A stretch of 59,862 bases of DNA from Acidobacteriaceae bacterium (GTDB lineage: Bacteria; Acidobacteriota; Terriglobia; Terriglobales; Acidobacteriaceae): NCBI GenBank assembly GCA_030041305.1, contig JASHOC010000098.1, forward strand, positions 1 to 59,862, given 5' to 3'. The notes under the pieces were generated by a model that worked only from the letters and a program-made list of their open reading frames with translations, did no database searches and was not told the DNA's origin. Made by a program: the position numbers and the translations under genes. Below are positions 35,283 to 44,461 of this stretch, in pieces. The first letter of the stretch is position 1. Each line of letters opens with the position of its first letter.

Positions 35283-36305
35283 ATGGAGAATATGACAGAA
35301 TCGCGAACGCATCGAGTTACGTTGATTCCCGGCGATGGCATTGGCCCTGAGGTGACGCAGGCGGTGGTGCGCATCCTCGACGCCACCGGGGTCAAATTCG
35401 AGTGGGAGCGCTACGCCGCCGGCGCAGAGGCCTTCGAGCTGCATGGCGAGTACATTCCCGCCGCTCTCTATGAATCCATCGCTCGCAATCGTGTGGCGTT
35501 GAAGGGGCCGGTGACCACGCCCATCGGCGGCGGCTTCAAGAGCATCAACGTTGCTCTGCGCAAAAAATTCGACCTTTACGCCAATTTCAGGCCCATCCGG
35601 AATCTGCCCGGGCTGGAGACCAAGTGGCCGGGGGTGAACCTGATTGTGGTGCGTGAAAACACCGAGGGCGAATACGTGGGCCTGGAGCACGAGGTGGTGC
35701 CCGGGGTGGTGGAAAGCATCAAGGTGGTCAGCGAGAAAGGATCGACGCGGATTGCCCGCTTCGCCTTCGAGTATGCGCGCAAGCACGGGCGCAAGAAGAT
35801 CCACTCTATTCACAAGGCCAATATCATGAAGCTCTCCGACGGGCTGTTTTTGCGCTGCGCGCGCCAGGTGGCCGATGAGTTTCCCGACATCGTCTATGGC
35901 GAGCACATTATCGACAACACCTGCATGCAACTGGTGATGAATCCGTACCAATATGACGTGCTGCTGCTTGAGAACCTTTACGGCGACATTGTGAGCGACC
36001 TGTGCGCGGGCCTGGTGGGCGGACTGGGACTGGCGCCCGGCGCAAACCTGGGCGCCGATTGCGCCATTTTTGAGGCGGTGCACGGGTCGGCCCCCGACAT
36101 TGCGGGCAAGGATTTCGCCAACCCCACGTCGTTGTTGCTCTCAGCCATTCTTATGTTGCGTCATCTGGACGAACAGGCCGCGGCCGACAAGGCGGAAAAG
36201 GCGCTGGAAACTGTGTATGCCGGGCGCAAAGCGCTCACCCGCGACGTGGGAGGGACAGCCGGAACCAGCCAGTTTGCCGACGCCGTGCTGGCGGCGATGG
36301 GATGA
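35283..36305 (+). CDS. NAD-type isocitrate/isopropylmalate dehydrogenase family protein
   Basis: This 340-residue protein has VTLIPGDGIGPEV at the N-terminus, RENTEGEYVG (substrate and phosphate contacts), KANIMKLSDGLF with the catalytic Lys, DNTCMQLV, and HGSAPDIAGK (NAD loop). RENTEGEY and the absence of a long insert favour isocitrate dehydrogenase (NAD) over LeuB. It would make 2-oxoglutarate in the TCA cycle. Homoisocitrate dehydrogenase is less likely because the diaminopimelate route to lysine is encoded next door. ATG 35283 and ATG 35292 are both possible starts. Confidence 0.87.
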   Translation: MENMTESRTHRVTLIPGDGIGPEVTQAVVRILDATGVKFEWERYAAGAEAFELHGEYIPAALYESIARNRVALKGPVTTPIGGGFKSINVALRKKFDLYANFRPIRNLPGLETKWPGVNLIVVRENTEGEYVGLEHEVVPGVVESIKVVSEKGSTRIARFAFEYARKHGRKKIHSIHKANIMKLSDGLFLRCARQVADEFPDIVYGEHIIDNTCMQLVMNPYQYDVLLLENLYGDIVSDLCAGLVGGLGLAPGANLGADCAIFEAVHGSAPDIAGKDFANPTSLLLSAILMLRHLDEQAAADKAEKALETVYAGRKALTRDVGGTAGTSQFADAVLAAMG

Positions 36306-36344
36306 CTTCCTGCAGCGGAGAAATTCCTCCTCCTGTACACTGGA

Positions 36345-37496
36345 ATGTTCAGAACCATGAAAACCAAACATCCCATTGGCATTCTGGGCGCGACGGGCAT
36401 GGTCGGCCAGCGCTTCATTCAACTGCTCGAAGACCACCCCTGGTTCGAGGTCGTGTGGCTCGCGGCCAGCGATCGGTCGAGTGGCAAGCCATACGGCGAG
36501 GCCGCCAAGTGGCGTCTTGACACTCCGCTCCCTGGGCGCATCGCACGCATGACGGTGTCGCCGGCCGAGCCGTCGTCTGCGTCCGAAGCCGCGCCCAAAA
36601 TCATTTTCGCCGCGCTCGATGCGGCCATTGCGCGCGAAATGGAGCCCAAGTTTGCCGAAGCCGGCTGCGCAGTGGTTTCGAATTCGAGCGCCTACCGCAT
36701 GGCCGCCAATGTGCCGCTGGTGATTCCCGAAATCAACGCCGATCACCTCCACCTGATCGAAGAGCAGCCCTCGCGGCGCGCGTCGGGCGGCTACATGGTC
36801 ACCAATCCGAATTGCTCCACGATCGGGCTGGTCATGGCGCTCAAGCCTCTTGAGGAGCGCTTCGGGATCGAGCAGATTTTTGTCACCACCATGCAGGCGA
36901 TCTCGGGCGCGGGCTATCCGGGCGTGCCTTCTATGGATATTTTAGGCAATGTCATCCCGTACATCGGCAGCGAGGAAGAAAAAATGGAGGCGGAAACGCT
37001 GAAGCTGCTGGGCAAACTCGAAGGCCATGCGGTTACGCCGCTCAAGGCGCGCATTACGGCGCATTGCAACCGGGTTGCGGTCGAGGACGGGCACACCGAA
37101 AGCGTATCGATCAAATTGGCGAAAAAGGCGACGCGCGAGGAGATTCTCGCCTGCTGGTCGGAGTTTCGTCCCCTCGCCGGACAGGGATTGCCGACCGCGC
37201 CGGAGCAGCCCATCGAATGGGCGGAGCAGAACGACCGGCCGCAACCGCGTCTCGATCGCAATCGCGGTAAGGGCATGGCGGTGACGGTGGGCCGGCTGCG
37301 CCCCTGTGGCGTGCTCGACTGGAAGTTTACGGTGCTCTCGCACAACACCATTCGCGGCGCGGCGGGCGCGGCGATTCTGAACGCCGAGCTGCTGGCGAGC
37401 CTGGGCAAGCTGGAGCCGGGGTCCCCAGAGGCGGCAGCCCGTGTGCAGGTGGAATTGACCGCAGAGATCGAAGCGTCGAGCGTGCGCTGGAGATGA
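36345..37496 (+). CDS. asd: aspartate-semialdehyde dehydrogenase
   Basis: This 383-residue protein has the NADP motif GILGATGMVGQRF, the catalytic Cys in NPNCSTIG (near residue 150), QAISGAGYPG, and a catalytic His in RITAHCNRV. The longer body and NPNCST motif fit the archaeal/fungal-like class of Asd. It reduces aspartyl phosphate to the semialdehyde for lysine, diaminopimelate, threonine and methionine. ATG 36357 is an alternative start 4 codons in. It lies 39 bases after the isocitrate dehydrogenase gene and before lysC. Confidence 0.93.
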   Translation: MFRTMKTKHPIGILGATGMVGQRFIQLLEDHPWFEVVWLAASDRSSGKPYGEAAKWRLDTPLPGRIARMTVSPAEPSSASEAAPKIIFAALDAAIAREMEPKFAEAGCAVVSNSSAYRMAANVPLVIPEINADHLHLIEEQPSRRASGGYMVTNPNCSTIGLVMALKPLEERFGIEQIFVTTMQAISGAGYPGVPSMDILGNVIPYIGSEEEKMEAETLKLLGKLEGHAVTPLKARITAHCNRVAVEDGHTESVSIKLAKKATREEILACWSEFRPLAGQGLPTAPEQPIEWAEQNDRPQPRLDRNRGKGMAVTVGRLRPCGVLDWKFTVLSHNTIRGAAGAAILNAELLASLGKLEPGSPEAAARVQVELTAEIEASSVRWR

Positions 37497-37639
37497 TGGG
37501 CCGGAATCGCAGTCGCTGGGGTGGAGAGCCGGCGGTTGGGTCGGCGCAAACCTAAGTTCGGCGGCCGGCCCGGTCCGGCGCAAATCGACAACGCGCAAAA
37601 CCCGGGACGCCCGGCGCATGGCCGGTCTGGAATTGTTGC

Positions 37640-39064
37640 ATGAACCTGGTGGTGATGAAATTCGGCGGCACGTCGGTGGAAGATGCGGCCGCCATTGGAC
37701 GCACCGCAGCCATTGTGGCTGGCCGCGTGGCGCAGGGCAGAAGTCCCGTGGTCGTGGTCAGCGCCATGGCCAAGGTGACCGACCAGTTGCTGCGCGCGGC
37801 CGCGGCTGCCTCGCAGGGCGACCGGACCGGCGCCTTGGCCGTCAGTTCACGCCTGCGCTGCCGGCATCGCGACACCGCCGCCGAACTGGTCGGGGACGCC
37901 AACGATCGCGCCGCGCTCGTGTCTATGGTCGATGAGAAGTTCGATAAACTCGACGAGATTTTGCGCGGCCTCTCGGCCATTCTCGAGCTCACCCCCCGCG
38001 TCTCTGACCTGATCGTGAGCTTCGGGGAGCGCATCTCGAGCCGCATGGTGACGGCTGCCTTTCGCGACCGGGGCATCGACGCCGAGCACGTGGACGCGCG
38101 CGAAATCATTGTCACCGACTCGCAATTCCAGAAAGCCATTCCGCAGGACGACCTCATTGAAAAGCGCGCGCCCGAAAAGCTGCTGCCGCTGGTGCGGGCG
38201 GGCAAGGCGCCGGTGATGGGCGGTTTCATCGCCTCAAATGAAGCTGGGCTCACCACCACCCTGGGCCGCGGCGGCTCCGATTTCACCGGGGCCCTGGTGG
38301 GCGGCGCATTATCGGCTGCGGCCATCGAAATCTGGACCGACGTGGACGGCATCATGACCTCGGACCCGCGCGTCTGTCCCGACGCGCTGCGCGTGAGGGT
38401 GATCAGCTTCGAAGAGGCGGCGGAGCTGGCGTATTTCGGGGCCAAGGTGCTGCACCCGGCCACCATTCTGCCCGCGGTCAGGAAAAACATTCCCGTATGG
38501 GTGCTCAACAGCCGCAACCCCGCCTGCGAGGGCACGCGCATCATTTCGCTGGCGCCGCACTGCAAGAGTCCCTTCAAATCCATCGCCGTCAAAAAGAAGC
38601 TGAGCATCATCGACGTGGTGGCCAGCCGTATGCTCATGACCCACGGCTACCTGAGCCAGATTTTCGCCATCTTCGACAAACACAAGTGTCCGGTGGACAT
38701 GGTTTCCACCAGCGAGGTTTCGGTGTCGCTCACTGTGGATTCGAACAACCAGCTCCCCGCCATCGCCGCCGACCTGAGCAAATTGGCCGACGTGAAATAC
38801 GAGGGCAAGAAAGCCCTGGTGTGCATGGTGGGTGAGGACATCCGCGGGCAGAATGGGATTGCCGCGCAGGTTTTCGCGGCCATCCGGCACATCAACGTAC
38901 GCATGATCTCGCAAGGGGCCAGCGAGATCAATATGAGCTTCATGATCGAGGAGGATGACGCCGATGAAGCAGTGCGTTCGCTGCACGCCGCGTTCTTCCG
39001 CGAGCCCGACCCAACGGTCTTCGACGTGGAAGCGCGAAAGCAGATTCTTGCTCCAAGTTCCTAG
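37640..39064 (+). CDS. lysC: aspartate kinase
   Basis: This 474-residue protein has the kinase motif VMKFGGTSVEDA at residues 5-16 and GRGGSDFTGAL with EIWTDVDGIMTSDPR in the middle. Two ACT domains form the last 150 residues (SIIDVVASRMLMTHGYLS; GIAAQVFAAIRHINVRMIS), so end-product feedback is likely. It phosphorylates aspartate, the first step toward lysine, diaminopimelate and threonine. The length and single activity resemble monofunctional LysC. GGA lies 8 bases before the ATG. It is followed by MITE copy B and dapB. Confidence 0.94.
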   Translation: MNLVVMKFGGTSVEDAAAIGRTAAIVAGRVAQGRSPVVVVSAMAKVTDQLLRAAAAASQGDRTGALAVSSRLRCRHRDTAAELVGDANDRAALVSMVDEKFDKLDEILRGLSAILELTPRVSDLIVSFGERISSRMVTAAFRDRGIDAEHVDAREIIVTDSQFQKAIPQDDLIEKRAPEKLLPLVRAGKAPVMGGFIASNEAGLTTTLGRGGSDFTGALVGGALSAAAIEIWTDVDGIMTSDPRVCPDALRVRVISFEEAAELAYFGAKVLHPATILPAVRKNIPVWVLNSRNPACEGTRIISLAPHCKSPFKSIAVKKKLSIIDVVASRMLMTHGYLSQIFAIFDKHKCPVDMVSTSEVSVSLTVDSNNQLPAIAADLSKLADVKYEGKKALVCMVGEDIRGQNGIAAQVFAAIRHINVRMISQGASEINMSFMIEEDDADEAVRSLHAAFFREPDPTVFDVEARKQILAPSS

Positions 39065-39104
39065 CCTTCAGGCCCGATAACGGAGACACGGGACTTGTAT
39101 TGTT

Positions 39105-39221
39105 TAGGGCGGTTCTCCAATTCCCGTGGAGTTTTGAGGGGCGTGCCAGGTGGCGTTTTCTTGGGAAAAACGCCACTCAACGTTCGAGGTTCTGCTCTAC
39201 ACGAATTGGAGAACCGCTATA
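39105..39221 (-). mobile_element. 117-bp MITE-like element, copy B (inverted)
   Basis: This copy has the same length as copies A and C but lies in the opposite orientation. Ends are TAGGGCGGTTCTCCAATT (39105-39122) and the inverted TATAGCGGTTCTCCAATT (39204-39221). The central GTGGCG hairpin is intact. It sits between lysC and dapB, so it may separate or modify their transcription. Confidence 0.8.
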
Positions 39222-39299
39222 AGCTAACTGATCGATCGATTCTTTAACTCCCGTTGAGTCGCTGAAAAGTCATCACTGACAAGCCAGGAGAGTCCAAGA

Positions 39300-39974
39300 A
39301 TGCTGATTCTCGTGCTCGGCAAAGGAAAGACCGGCAGCCTCGCGGCCGAGGTGGCGCGCGAACGGGGCCACAGCGTGCGCGCGCTCGATATCGATGAAAA
39401 CGACCACGCTTCGGCGCTCACCGCGCCCACGCTGGCCGGCGTCGACGTCGTGGTGGACTTCACCGCGCCCGAGGCCGCGGTGGAAAACATGCGGGCGGTG
39501 CTGTCGCAGGGAGGACGCATTGTGGTGGGCACCACGGGCTGGTACGCCCATCTGGACGAAATGCGCGCCCGCGCGAAGAAACGCGGCGCGCTGCTCTACG
39601 GGACGAACTTCTCCATCGGCGTGCAGAAGCTTTTTCAAACGACTTCGGAACTGGCCAAACTCGACGGCTACGAATTTTCGATTGACGAGACTCACCACAC
39701 GTCCAAGCTCGACGCGCCCTCCGGCACTGCGCTCACGCTCAAGGAAATCATTCTCTCCGTTCGGCCCGACGCCGTGGTGAACATCCGCTCGCATCGCATG
39801 GGCGACGCCAAGGGCGAGCACATTGTGCGCGCGGTGAGCGCCTACGACGTGCTGGAGCTGCGCCACGACGCGATTTCCCGGCGCGGATTCGCGTTGGGAG
39901 CCATCCGCGGCGCGGAGTGGCTGGCGGGCAAGTACGGCCCGTGGGCGTTCCGGGAGATCTTCGATCAGCTTTAG
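39300..39974 (+). CDS. dapB: 4-hydroxy-tetrahydrodipicolinate reductase
   Basis: This 224-residue protein has the nucleotide motif GKGKTG at residues 8-13, VVDFTAPEAA, GTTGW, and the signature ETHHTSKLDAPSGTAL with the catalytic His and Lys. It is shorter than the enterobacterial enzyme (about 270), with trimmed loops but all key motifs. It makes tetrahydrodipicolinate for diaminopimelate and lysine. AGGAG lies 9 bases before the ATG. dapA follows after an antisense LamG-like gene. Confidence 0.94.
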   Translation: MLILVLGKGKTGSLAAEVARERGHSVRALDIDENDHASALTAPTLAGVDVVVDFTAPEAAVENMRAVLSQGGRIVVGTTGWYAHLDEMRARAKKRGALLYGTNFSIGVQKLFQTTSELAKLDGYEFSIDETHHTSKLDAPSGTALTLKEIILSVRPDAVVNIRSHRMGDAKGEHIVRAVSAYDVLELRHDAISRRGFALGAIRGAEWLAGKYGPWAFREIFDQL

Positions 39975-40051
39975 CAATCGAAGAGATCGGCAATCAGCTC
40001 TCAATGCAATATCAAGAATTGATGAAGCCTGCTCAACGCCGCCAGTAGCGC

Positions 40052-40786
40052 TCATTCGCCTGACCCACCGCCAAGCCTTCCCGGCATCTTCAAAAACTCG
40101 CTCGGCCTCAAAGCCCGCGGCGTAAAACGCGCCATGAGCACCGCGCCCTTGAACCAGTAAACCTTGTTGATGCGGACGCCGATGGAGCTGTGGCCGGCAA
40201 GCTGCGGTTTCAGGTCGAGTGGCCCTTCGCCCTGCAACGCATCGCCGACATAGTTGCGCAGTACGTGGCCGTCGAACACGGCGGTGACGCGATACCACTG
40301 GCCGAGCGGGTGAAGCAGTTTGCAGTTGAGAAGCGTCCGATTGCTTGAGCCCGAGGAAGCAAAGCTGTCGAGACACCACTGGCCGTTGACAATGCGAATC
40401 TCGAAGAGCATGCGGTTGTTGGTGTCCTGGCCGGTGGCGAGGTCCTGCTCCTGAAGATGAAAGAAGCGCTGCGCCGGCGCGCCATCGGCATCGGGGCGGA
40501 AGATCACCTCCCAGGTGTAAGTGGAGGCTCCGGCAAGGGGATGGTCGGGCACGAAGATGGCTTCATCGACGCCATTGAACTGGACGGCTTTGCCGTAAGG
40601 CGTCTCGATGATTTGTGGACGGCCGAGCACCTCGGTCGCAAAGCCGCCAATGCGGTCGAGTCGGTCGAAGCGCCAAATCTGCGTGCGCGGCGCGTTGGCC
40701 TGGCCGAACACGGCAGGGGCCGCGCACAGCAACGCAACTGCGAAGGCTGTCAAACGATTCGGCGAAAACAGGAAGCGTACTTTCAC
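40052..40786 (-). CDS. secreted LamG/concanavalin A-like domain protein
   Basis: This is 244 residues from GTG 40786, preceded by GGAG with a 5-base gap. The longer open frame upstream is the antisense of dapA. Residues 1-28 are a signal peptide ending AAPAVFGQ. The rest is a LamG-like jelly roll (VQFNGVDEAIFVPD, YTWEVIFRPD, WYRVTAVFDGHVLRNYVG) of the kind that binds carbohydrates. No catalytic residues are seen. It lies on the opposite strand between dapB and dapA and has no evident link to lysine synthesis. Confidence 0.83.
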   Translation of the reverse strand: MKVRFLFSPNRLTAFAVALLCAAPAVFGQANAPRTQIWRFDRLDRIGGFATEVLGRPQIIETPYGKAVQFNGVDEAIFVPDHPLAGASTYTWEVIFRPDADGAPAQRFFHLQEQDLATGQDTNNRMLFEIRIVNGQWCLDSFASSGSSNRTLLNCKLLHPLGQWYRVTAVFDGHVLRNYVGDALQGEGPLDLKPQLAGHSSIGVRINKVYWFKGAVLMARFTPRALRPSEFLKMPGRLGGGSGE

Positions 40787-40868
40787 ACCGGCTCCAGTGA
40801 GTGGGGAATGCGGAAAAGAGCATTGTCGCATACGGCCAATCCCTATCGCGTTATACACTTTCTCTGGT

Positions 40869-41798
40869 ATGGAAACGACAGGTTGTGGAACAGCTCTCGT
40901 AACGCCATTTCGGGCCGACGGATCGGTGGACGAGCCGGCGCTGTGGGCGCTGGTGAACTGGCAGATCGAATCGGGAATCGACTTTCTGGTGGCGTGCGGG
41001 TCGACCGGCGAAGCGGCGACCCTCGACGAAGAAGAATGGCTGCACGCGATCCGGATCGTGTTGGACGCGGCGGCGGGGCGGGTTCCGGTGTGGGCCGGTT
41101 GCACCCACAACTGCACACGCGCGTTGGTGCGGCAAGCGGGACTGCTGAAGCGTGTGCACGGGCTGAGCGCGGTGCTCTCGGCCAATCCGTACTACAACAA
41201 GCCGACGCAGGAAGGCCAATTTCAGCATTTTCTCGCCCTTGCGCACGCCGTCGAGCCGCTGCCGGTGTGCCTCTACAACGTACCCGGCCGCACCGCGGCC
41301 AACCTGGAGCCGGAAACCGTGGAGCGCTTGGCGGCGGCGGCGAAAAATATCCAGGCCATCAAGGAGGCTAGCGGCAAAGTAACGCAGTTCGCCGAACTGG
41401 CGCACATCATGCCCCGCAGCTTCAAGATTTTCTCCGGCGACGACAGCCTGGCGCTGGCGGCCATTGGCGTGGGCGCGCACGGGCTCATCAGCGTAGCCTC
41501 CAACGAGGCCCCTAAAGAAGTGACGCGCATGGTGCGCGACGCCCTAAGTAACAACTGGGACGAGGCGCGCGACCTGGAGCGTCAGTTCGCACGATTGTTC
41601 GAGGCGAATTTCTGGGAATCGAATCCCGGACCGGTAAAGACCGTGTTGAGCATGATGGGCTGGTGCTCCGACCACATGCGGCTGCCGCTCGTTCCTCCCG
41701 CGCCGGCCACGCGCAGCCGGCTGGAACGATTGGCCGGTGAACTGGGATTGCTGAAGCACGTCCCGGTCCCACAGGGTTACCGCGCCGAGGTCTTCTAG
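40869..41798 (+). CDS. dapA: 4-hydroxy-tetrahydrodipicolinate synthase
   Basis: This 309-residue protein has TALVTPF at the N-terminus, the pyruvate site GSTGEAATL, ANPYYNKPTQEG, the catalytic Tyr in LYNVPGRTA, and the Schiff-base Lys in AIKEASG near residue 160. It condenses pyruvate and aspartate semialdehyde. ATG 40869 is the start; the same frame is open upstream but lacks family sequence. A TATACA box at 40852-40857 lies so close that the transcript may be leaderless, and no Shine-Dalgarno sequence is seen. The LamG gene is divergent. Confidence 0.94.
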   Translation: METTGCGTALVTPFRADGSVDEPALWALVNWQIESGIDFLVACGSTGEAATLDEEEWLHAIRIVLDAAAGRVPVWAGCTHNCTRALVRQAGLLKRVHGLSAVLSANPYYNKPTQEGQFQHFLALAHAVEPLPVCLYNVPGRTAANLEPETVERLAAAAKNIQAIKEASGKVTQFAELAHIMPRSFKIFSGDDSLALAAIGVGAHGLISVASNEAPKEVTRMVRDALSNNWDEARDLERQFARLFEANFWESNPGPVKTVLSMMGWCSDHMRLPLVPPAPATRSRLERLAGELGLLKHVPVPQGYRAEVF

Positions 41799-41858
41799 AG
41801 CCGGTGCGCCGCGCGGGTTCGCGCCGCGGCGTGTTGGACCACGGTCAAAGCGAAGAGC

Positions 41859-42854
41859 CTATTTCTGAGTTTTCCCACCGGGAAGGCTTCTGCCGGGCTC
41901 GATCGCTTGGGAGCGCATGCGCGGGAGATTGTCCGGCCATCCGGCCTTTTCCTCGAAAGCTGGCCCGGCTACCGCCGATCCGCCTTCAATCGTGGCCACC
42001 TGGTCAATGATCCGCTGCACCAGCACCACGCGAAAGTGGATGTGCCTGGCCACGTCGGGCAGGAACTCGGTGATGAAATTGTCAGCGGGCGCGGTGGCCA
42101 AAGCCACTCCGTAGCGCTCGGCGCTGGAGGGCAGGTTGGTTCGCACGCCCGGCACGTAGAGATTCGCGATCTGGTTCTCGATGGCGAAGCCCACCAGAAC
42201 GGAATAATTCAGCATGCCTTTGCCGTTATCGCCTTCGGTCCAGAAGATCTGGTCAAGGCAGTGCAGGATACGCCGCCTCTTGGATGCGTTCGGCATGCGA
42301 TGGTAGTGCGGGTCTTCGTGGGCGACGACCGGAATGAGAAAGGCGCCGAAAAACTCGTCGGTGACGTCCTGGCTGAAGCTGACGCCGACATAACGCGCGT
42401 AGCCGGGCATGCCGGGGCCGTAGGCCGAGTGAGGGTTTGCCGCCACCGCGATTGCGGCTTCGCCCCCGATGGTCAGCAGGTTATATGGGTCGACGATGTT
42501 GGCCGCCGCCTGATGGGCCTTTTGCAGCGGGGTGAAGGGTTTCACCTGGGGACCATTGAGAAAACGGGCATACCAGTTGATGATCGGCAGATGAGGAACG
42601 CAGAGGGTGGTGCTCGCCACTCGCGGCGGCCCGTCCACCGGCTTTCCCGCGGAAAGCTCAAACGCCCGGACCGAGGCTGTGGAGGCCATGGTGGCGCCGG
42701 TGTTTTTGAGGGCGCAGGGGTCGATCGGCGGCTGGCTCCCCTCAACGGCAGATTGGGCCTGCGGCGCGTCCGGCAGCGTTGGCTCCGATTTGCCCGATGA
42801 GGCAGGGGCCGCGCTGGCCGGAAGCAGGCAGACGACGTAGCTCGAGAGGAGCAT
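41859..42854 (-). CDS. secreted uncharacterised protein, acidobacterial type
   Basis: This is 331 residues from ATG 42854; a GTG one codon earlier is possible, and a frame without signal peptide extends to 43022. The N-terminus MLLSSYVVCLLPASAAPA is an export signal. A low-complexity linker is followed by a domain with YNLLTIGGEAAIAVA, VTDEFFGAFLIPVVAHEDPHYHR, NYSVLVGFAIENQIANLYVP and NFITEFLPDVARHIH. I recall such a family of unknown function in Acidobacteriota. The HEDPHYHR and RHIH histidines might bind a metal. It is convergent with dapA. Confidence 0.75.
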   Translation of the reverse strand: MLLSSYVVCLLPASAAPASSGKSEPTLPDAPQAQSAVEGSQPPIDPCALKNTGATMASTASVRAFELSAGKPVDGPPRVASTTLCVPHLPIINWYARFLNGPQVKPFTPLQKAHQAAANIVDPYNLLTIGGEAAIAVAANPHSAYGPGMPGYARYVGVSFSQDVTDEFFGAFLIPVVAHEDPHYHRMPNASKRRRILHCLDQIFWTEGDNGKGMLNYSVLVGFAIENQIANLYVPGVRTNLPSSAERYGVALATAPADNFITEFLPDVARHIHFRVVLVQRIIDQVATIEGGSAVAGPAFEEKAGWPDNLPRMRSQAIEPGRSLPGGKTQK

Positions 42855-43319
42855 CACGCCGGTCAGGCGGATTCTTCGTGTTCCAGTCCATCTGGCCCGA
42901 TTTCTGTTCGCGCGCAAGTAGAGCAAATCACTTGCCAAAAAAGGCCGCCTCGCTGCCTGGAGGTGAATTGTACATGCTTCCAAGGCAAAACCGGCCTGCC
43001 GCCGGCAAGTTTGAGCTGACAACGAGGCGGTCGGATGCCGCCATCACCCACTTGTCCCTTGGAGGTGGGACGCAGATTGAGCGAAAAAGGTCGTATGTCC
43101 GCGACAAAGGCCGAAACCCCGGGTTGAAAGAATGCGTGCGGACGGACGCGCCCGGGTTTTGCGCGAAGCCGGGAGCGAGTTGCCGATCGAAGGCGCAAGC
43201 CGCCTGCCCATGTTGACGCTCAAGGCGCCTTCACGTTTCCGGCCATTGACTCGTTCGCAAGCATCTAACAGACTGGGAATCGACGAATGACCGCGTGTTG
43301 CGCGTAAAGGCCAATGTTG
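42855..43319. other. 465-bp intergenic region, nothing recognised
   Basis: This divergent space lies between the secreted unknown protein and the small ORF before rlpA. I see no RNA gene or strong promoter. Frames crossing it show no family sequence. Confidence 0.4.
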
Positions 43320-43583
43320 ATGAGCACCTATCCTCCTCCGGGTGGGCCCAGTGTTGGGCGGCGCTTTGAAGAGGCGCTTGAATTGATCGAATTGGAGCTG
43401 CAGCACGCCATTGCTTATGTGAACGACGCCGTGGTTCCGGAAATTCGCCGGGAGTCGATCGCCGCGTTGCGCGCCATGTCCGATCGGTTGCGCAACCTCG
43501 CCGACAGATTCGAGCGATCGGGTGCGGGGAGCAGCGGGTCTCGGGCCCCATCGCCCGGCAAACCCGAGGATGCGCATCGGTGA
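43320..43583 (+). CDS. small uncharacterised helical protein
   Basis: This is 87 residues from ATG 43320 (AAAGG 9 bases before); ATG 43314 adds two. It begins STYPPPGG, then a long amphipathic helix (RFEEALELIELELQHAIAYV ... LRNLADRFER), and a Ser/Pro-rich tail. No transmembrane segment is seen. Its stop overlaps the rlpA start (TGATG at 43581-43585), so the two are translationally coupled and may work together. Function unknown. Confidence 0.65.
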   Translation: MSTYPPPGGPSVGRRFEEALELIELELQHAIAYVNDAVVPEIRRESIAALRAMSDRLRNLADRFERSGAGSSGSRAPSPGKPEDAHR

Positions 43584-44401
43584 TGACGGTCAACGACCCA
43601 TGGAGAAACGTCTGGCGCCTCGCCGCAGTGGCCGGGTTGGCGGGCGCGATCTTGGGCGTGAGTGGCTGCCGCCATCGCAATCAGGCGCAAATGCCTCCTC
43701 CGCAGGCGATGCCCCCGCCGGCCGAGCAACCTGTGAACCCGCCACCCCCGCCCCCGGCTGAAACCGAGGCTCCTCCGCCGGCGCGCATTCCCGTAACGCC
43801 TGTCCCGCCCGGCGGCGTGGATGCGGCCGATTTGGAATATGTCGAGAACCACCGGCCGCTTTACACGCAGGTGGGTTACGCGACCTGGTATTCCGCTCCC
43901 TATGAGGGCCGCCGGACCGCCGATGGGCAGGTCTTCAGCGACGCGGCCATGGCTGCCGCGCACCGCACCCTGCCCATGGGTTCGCTCATCCAAGTCACGA
44001 ATCTCACCACCGGCCAAACAGGCGTTATGCGCATCACCGACCGCGGGCCTTTTGTGGAAGGCAGAATCCTGGATATGACCATCGCCTCCGCCAAGGCTAC
44101 CGGGATTTACCGCAGCGGGCTGGCGAAAGTGCGGATCGACGTCTACGAGACACCCAAGCCCTTGGCCACCGGCGGGCGCTGGTGCGTGCAGATTGGCGCC
44201 TTTCATAGCGAGAGCGAAGCCATCCGCTTGAAGCGCGAGCTCGAGCGCGCGTATCCCACCGCCAACGTGATCGAATTTCCCGGAGAAAAGAGTTACTGGG
44301 TGCGGATCCGGCCGCAAGGCGACAACCGCCAGATGGCGGTGTATATCGAGCGGCACATTCACCCCAGCGAAGGCAACGTATTTTTGACGCGGCTGGATTA
44401 G
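43583..44401 (+). CDS. rlpA: RlpA-like lipoprotein with DPBB and SPOR domains
   Basis: This is 272 residues from ATG 43583. The N-terminus has a lipobox (LGVSGC) for outer-membrane lipid attachment, followed by a proline-rich spacer of about 40 residues. Residues about 95-190 are a double-psi beta-barrel (ATWYSAPYEGRRTADGQVF, HRTLPMGSLIQVTN, ITDRGPF). A SPOR domain (WCVQIGAFHSESEA) at the C-terminus binds denuded septal peptidoglycan. RlpA proteins act as lytic transglycosylases or septal factors. Confidence 0.92.
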   Translation: MTVNDPWRNVWRLAAVAGLAGAILGVSGCRHRNQAQMPPPQAMPPPAEQPVNPPPPPPAETEAPPPARIPVTPVPPGGVDAADLEYVENHRPLYTQVGYATWYSAPYEGRRTADGQVFSDAAMAAAHRTLPMGSLIQVTNLTTGQTGVMRITDRGPFVEGRILDMTIASAKATGIYRSGLAKVRIDVYETPKPLATGGRWCVQIGAFHSESEAIRLKRELERAYPTANVIEFPGEKSYWVRIRPQGDNRQMAVYIERHIHPSEGNVFLTRLD

Positions 44402-44461
44402 GCCTGTGCAGGCCAAGCCCCTCGCTGACTTCCAGGCTTGCTGCCCTGCTGACCCGATTCC

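Noticed and set aside
35283..36305. 3-isopropylmalate dehydrogenase (leuB)
   Set aside because: The RENTEGEYVG signature and the lack of other leucine genes favour NAD-type isocitrate dehydrogenase.
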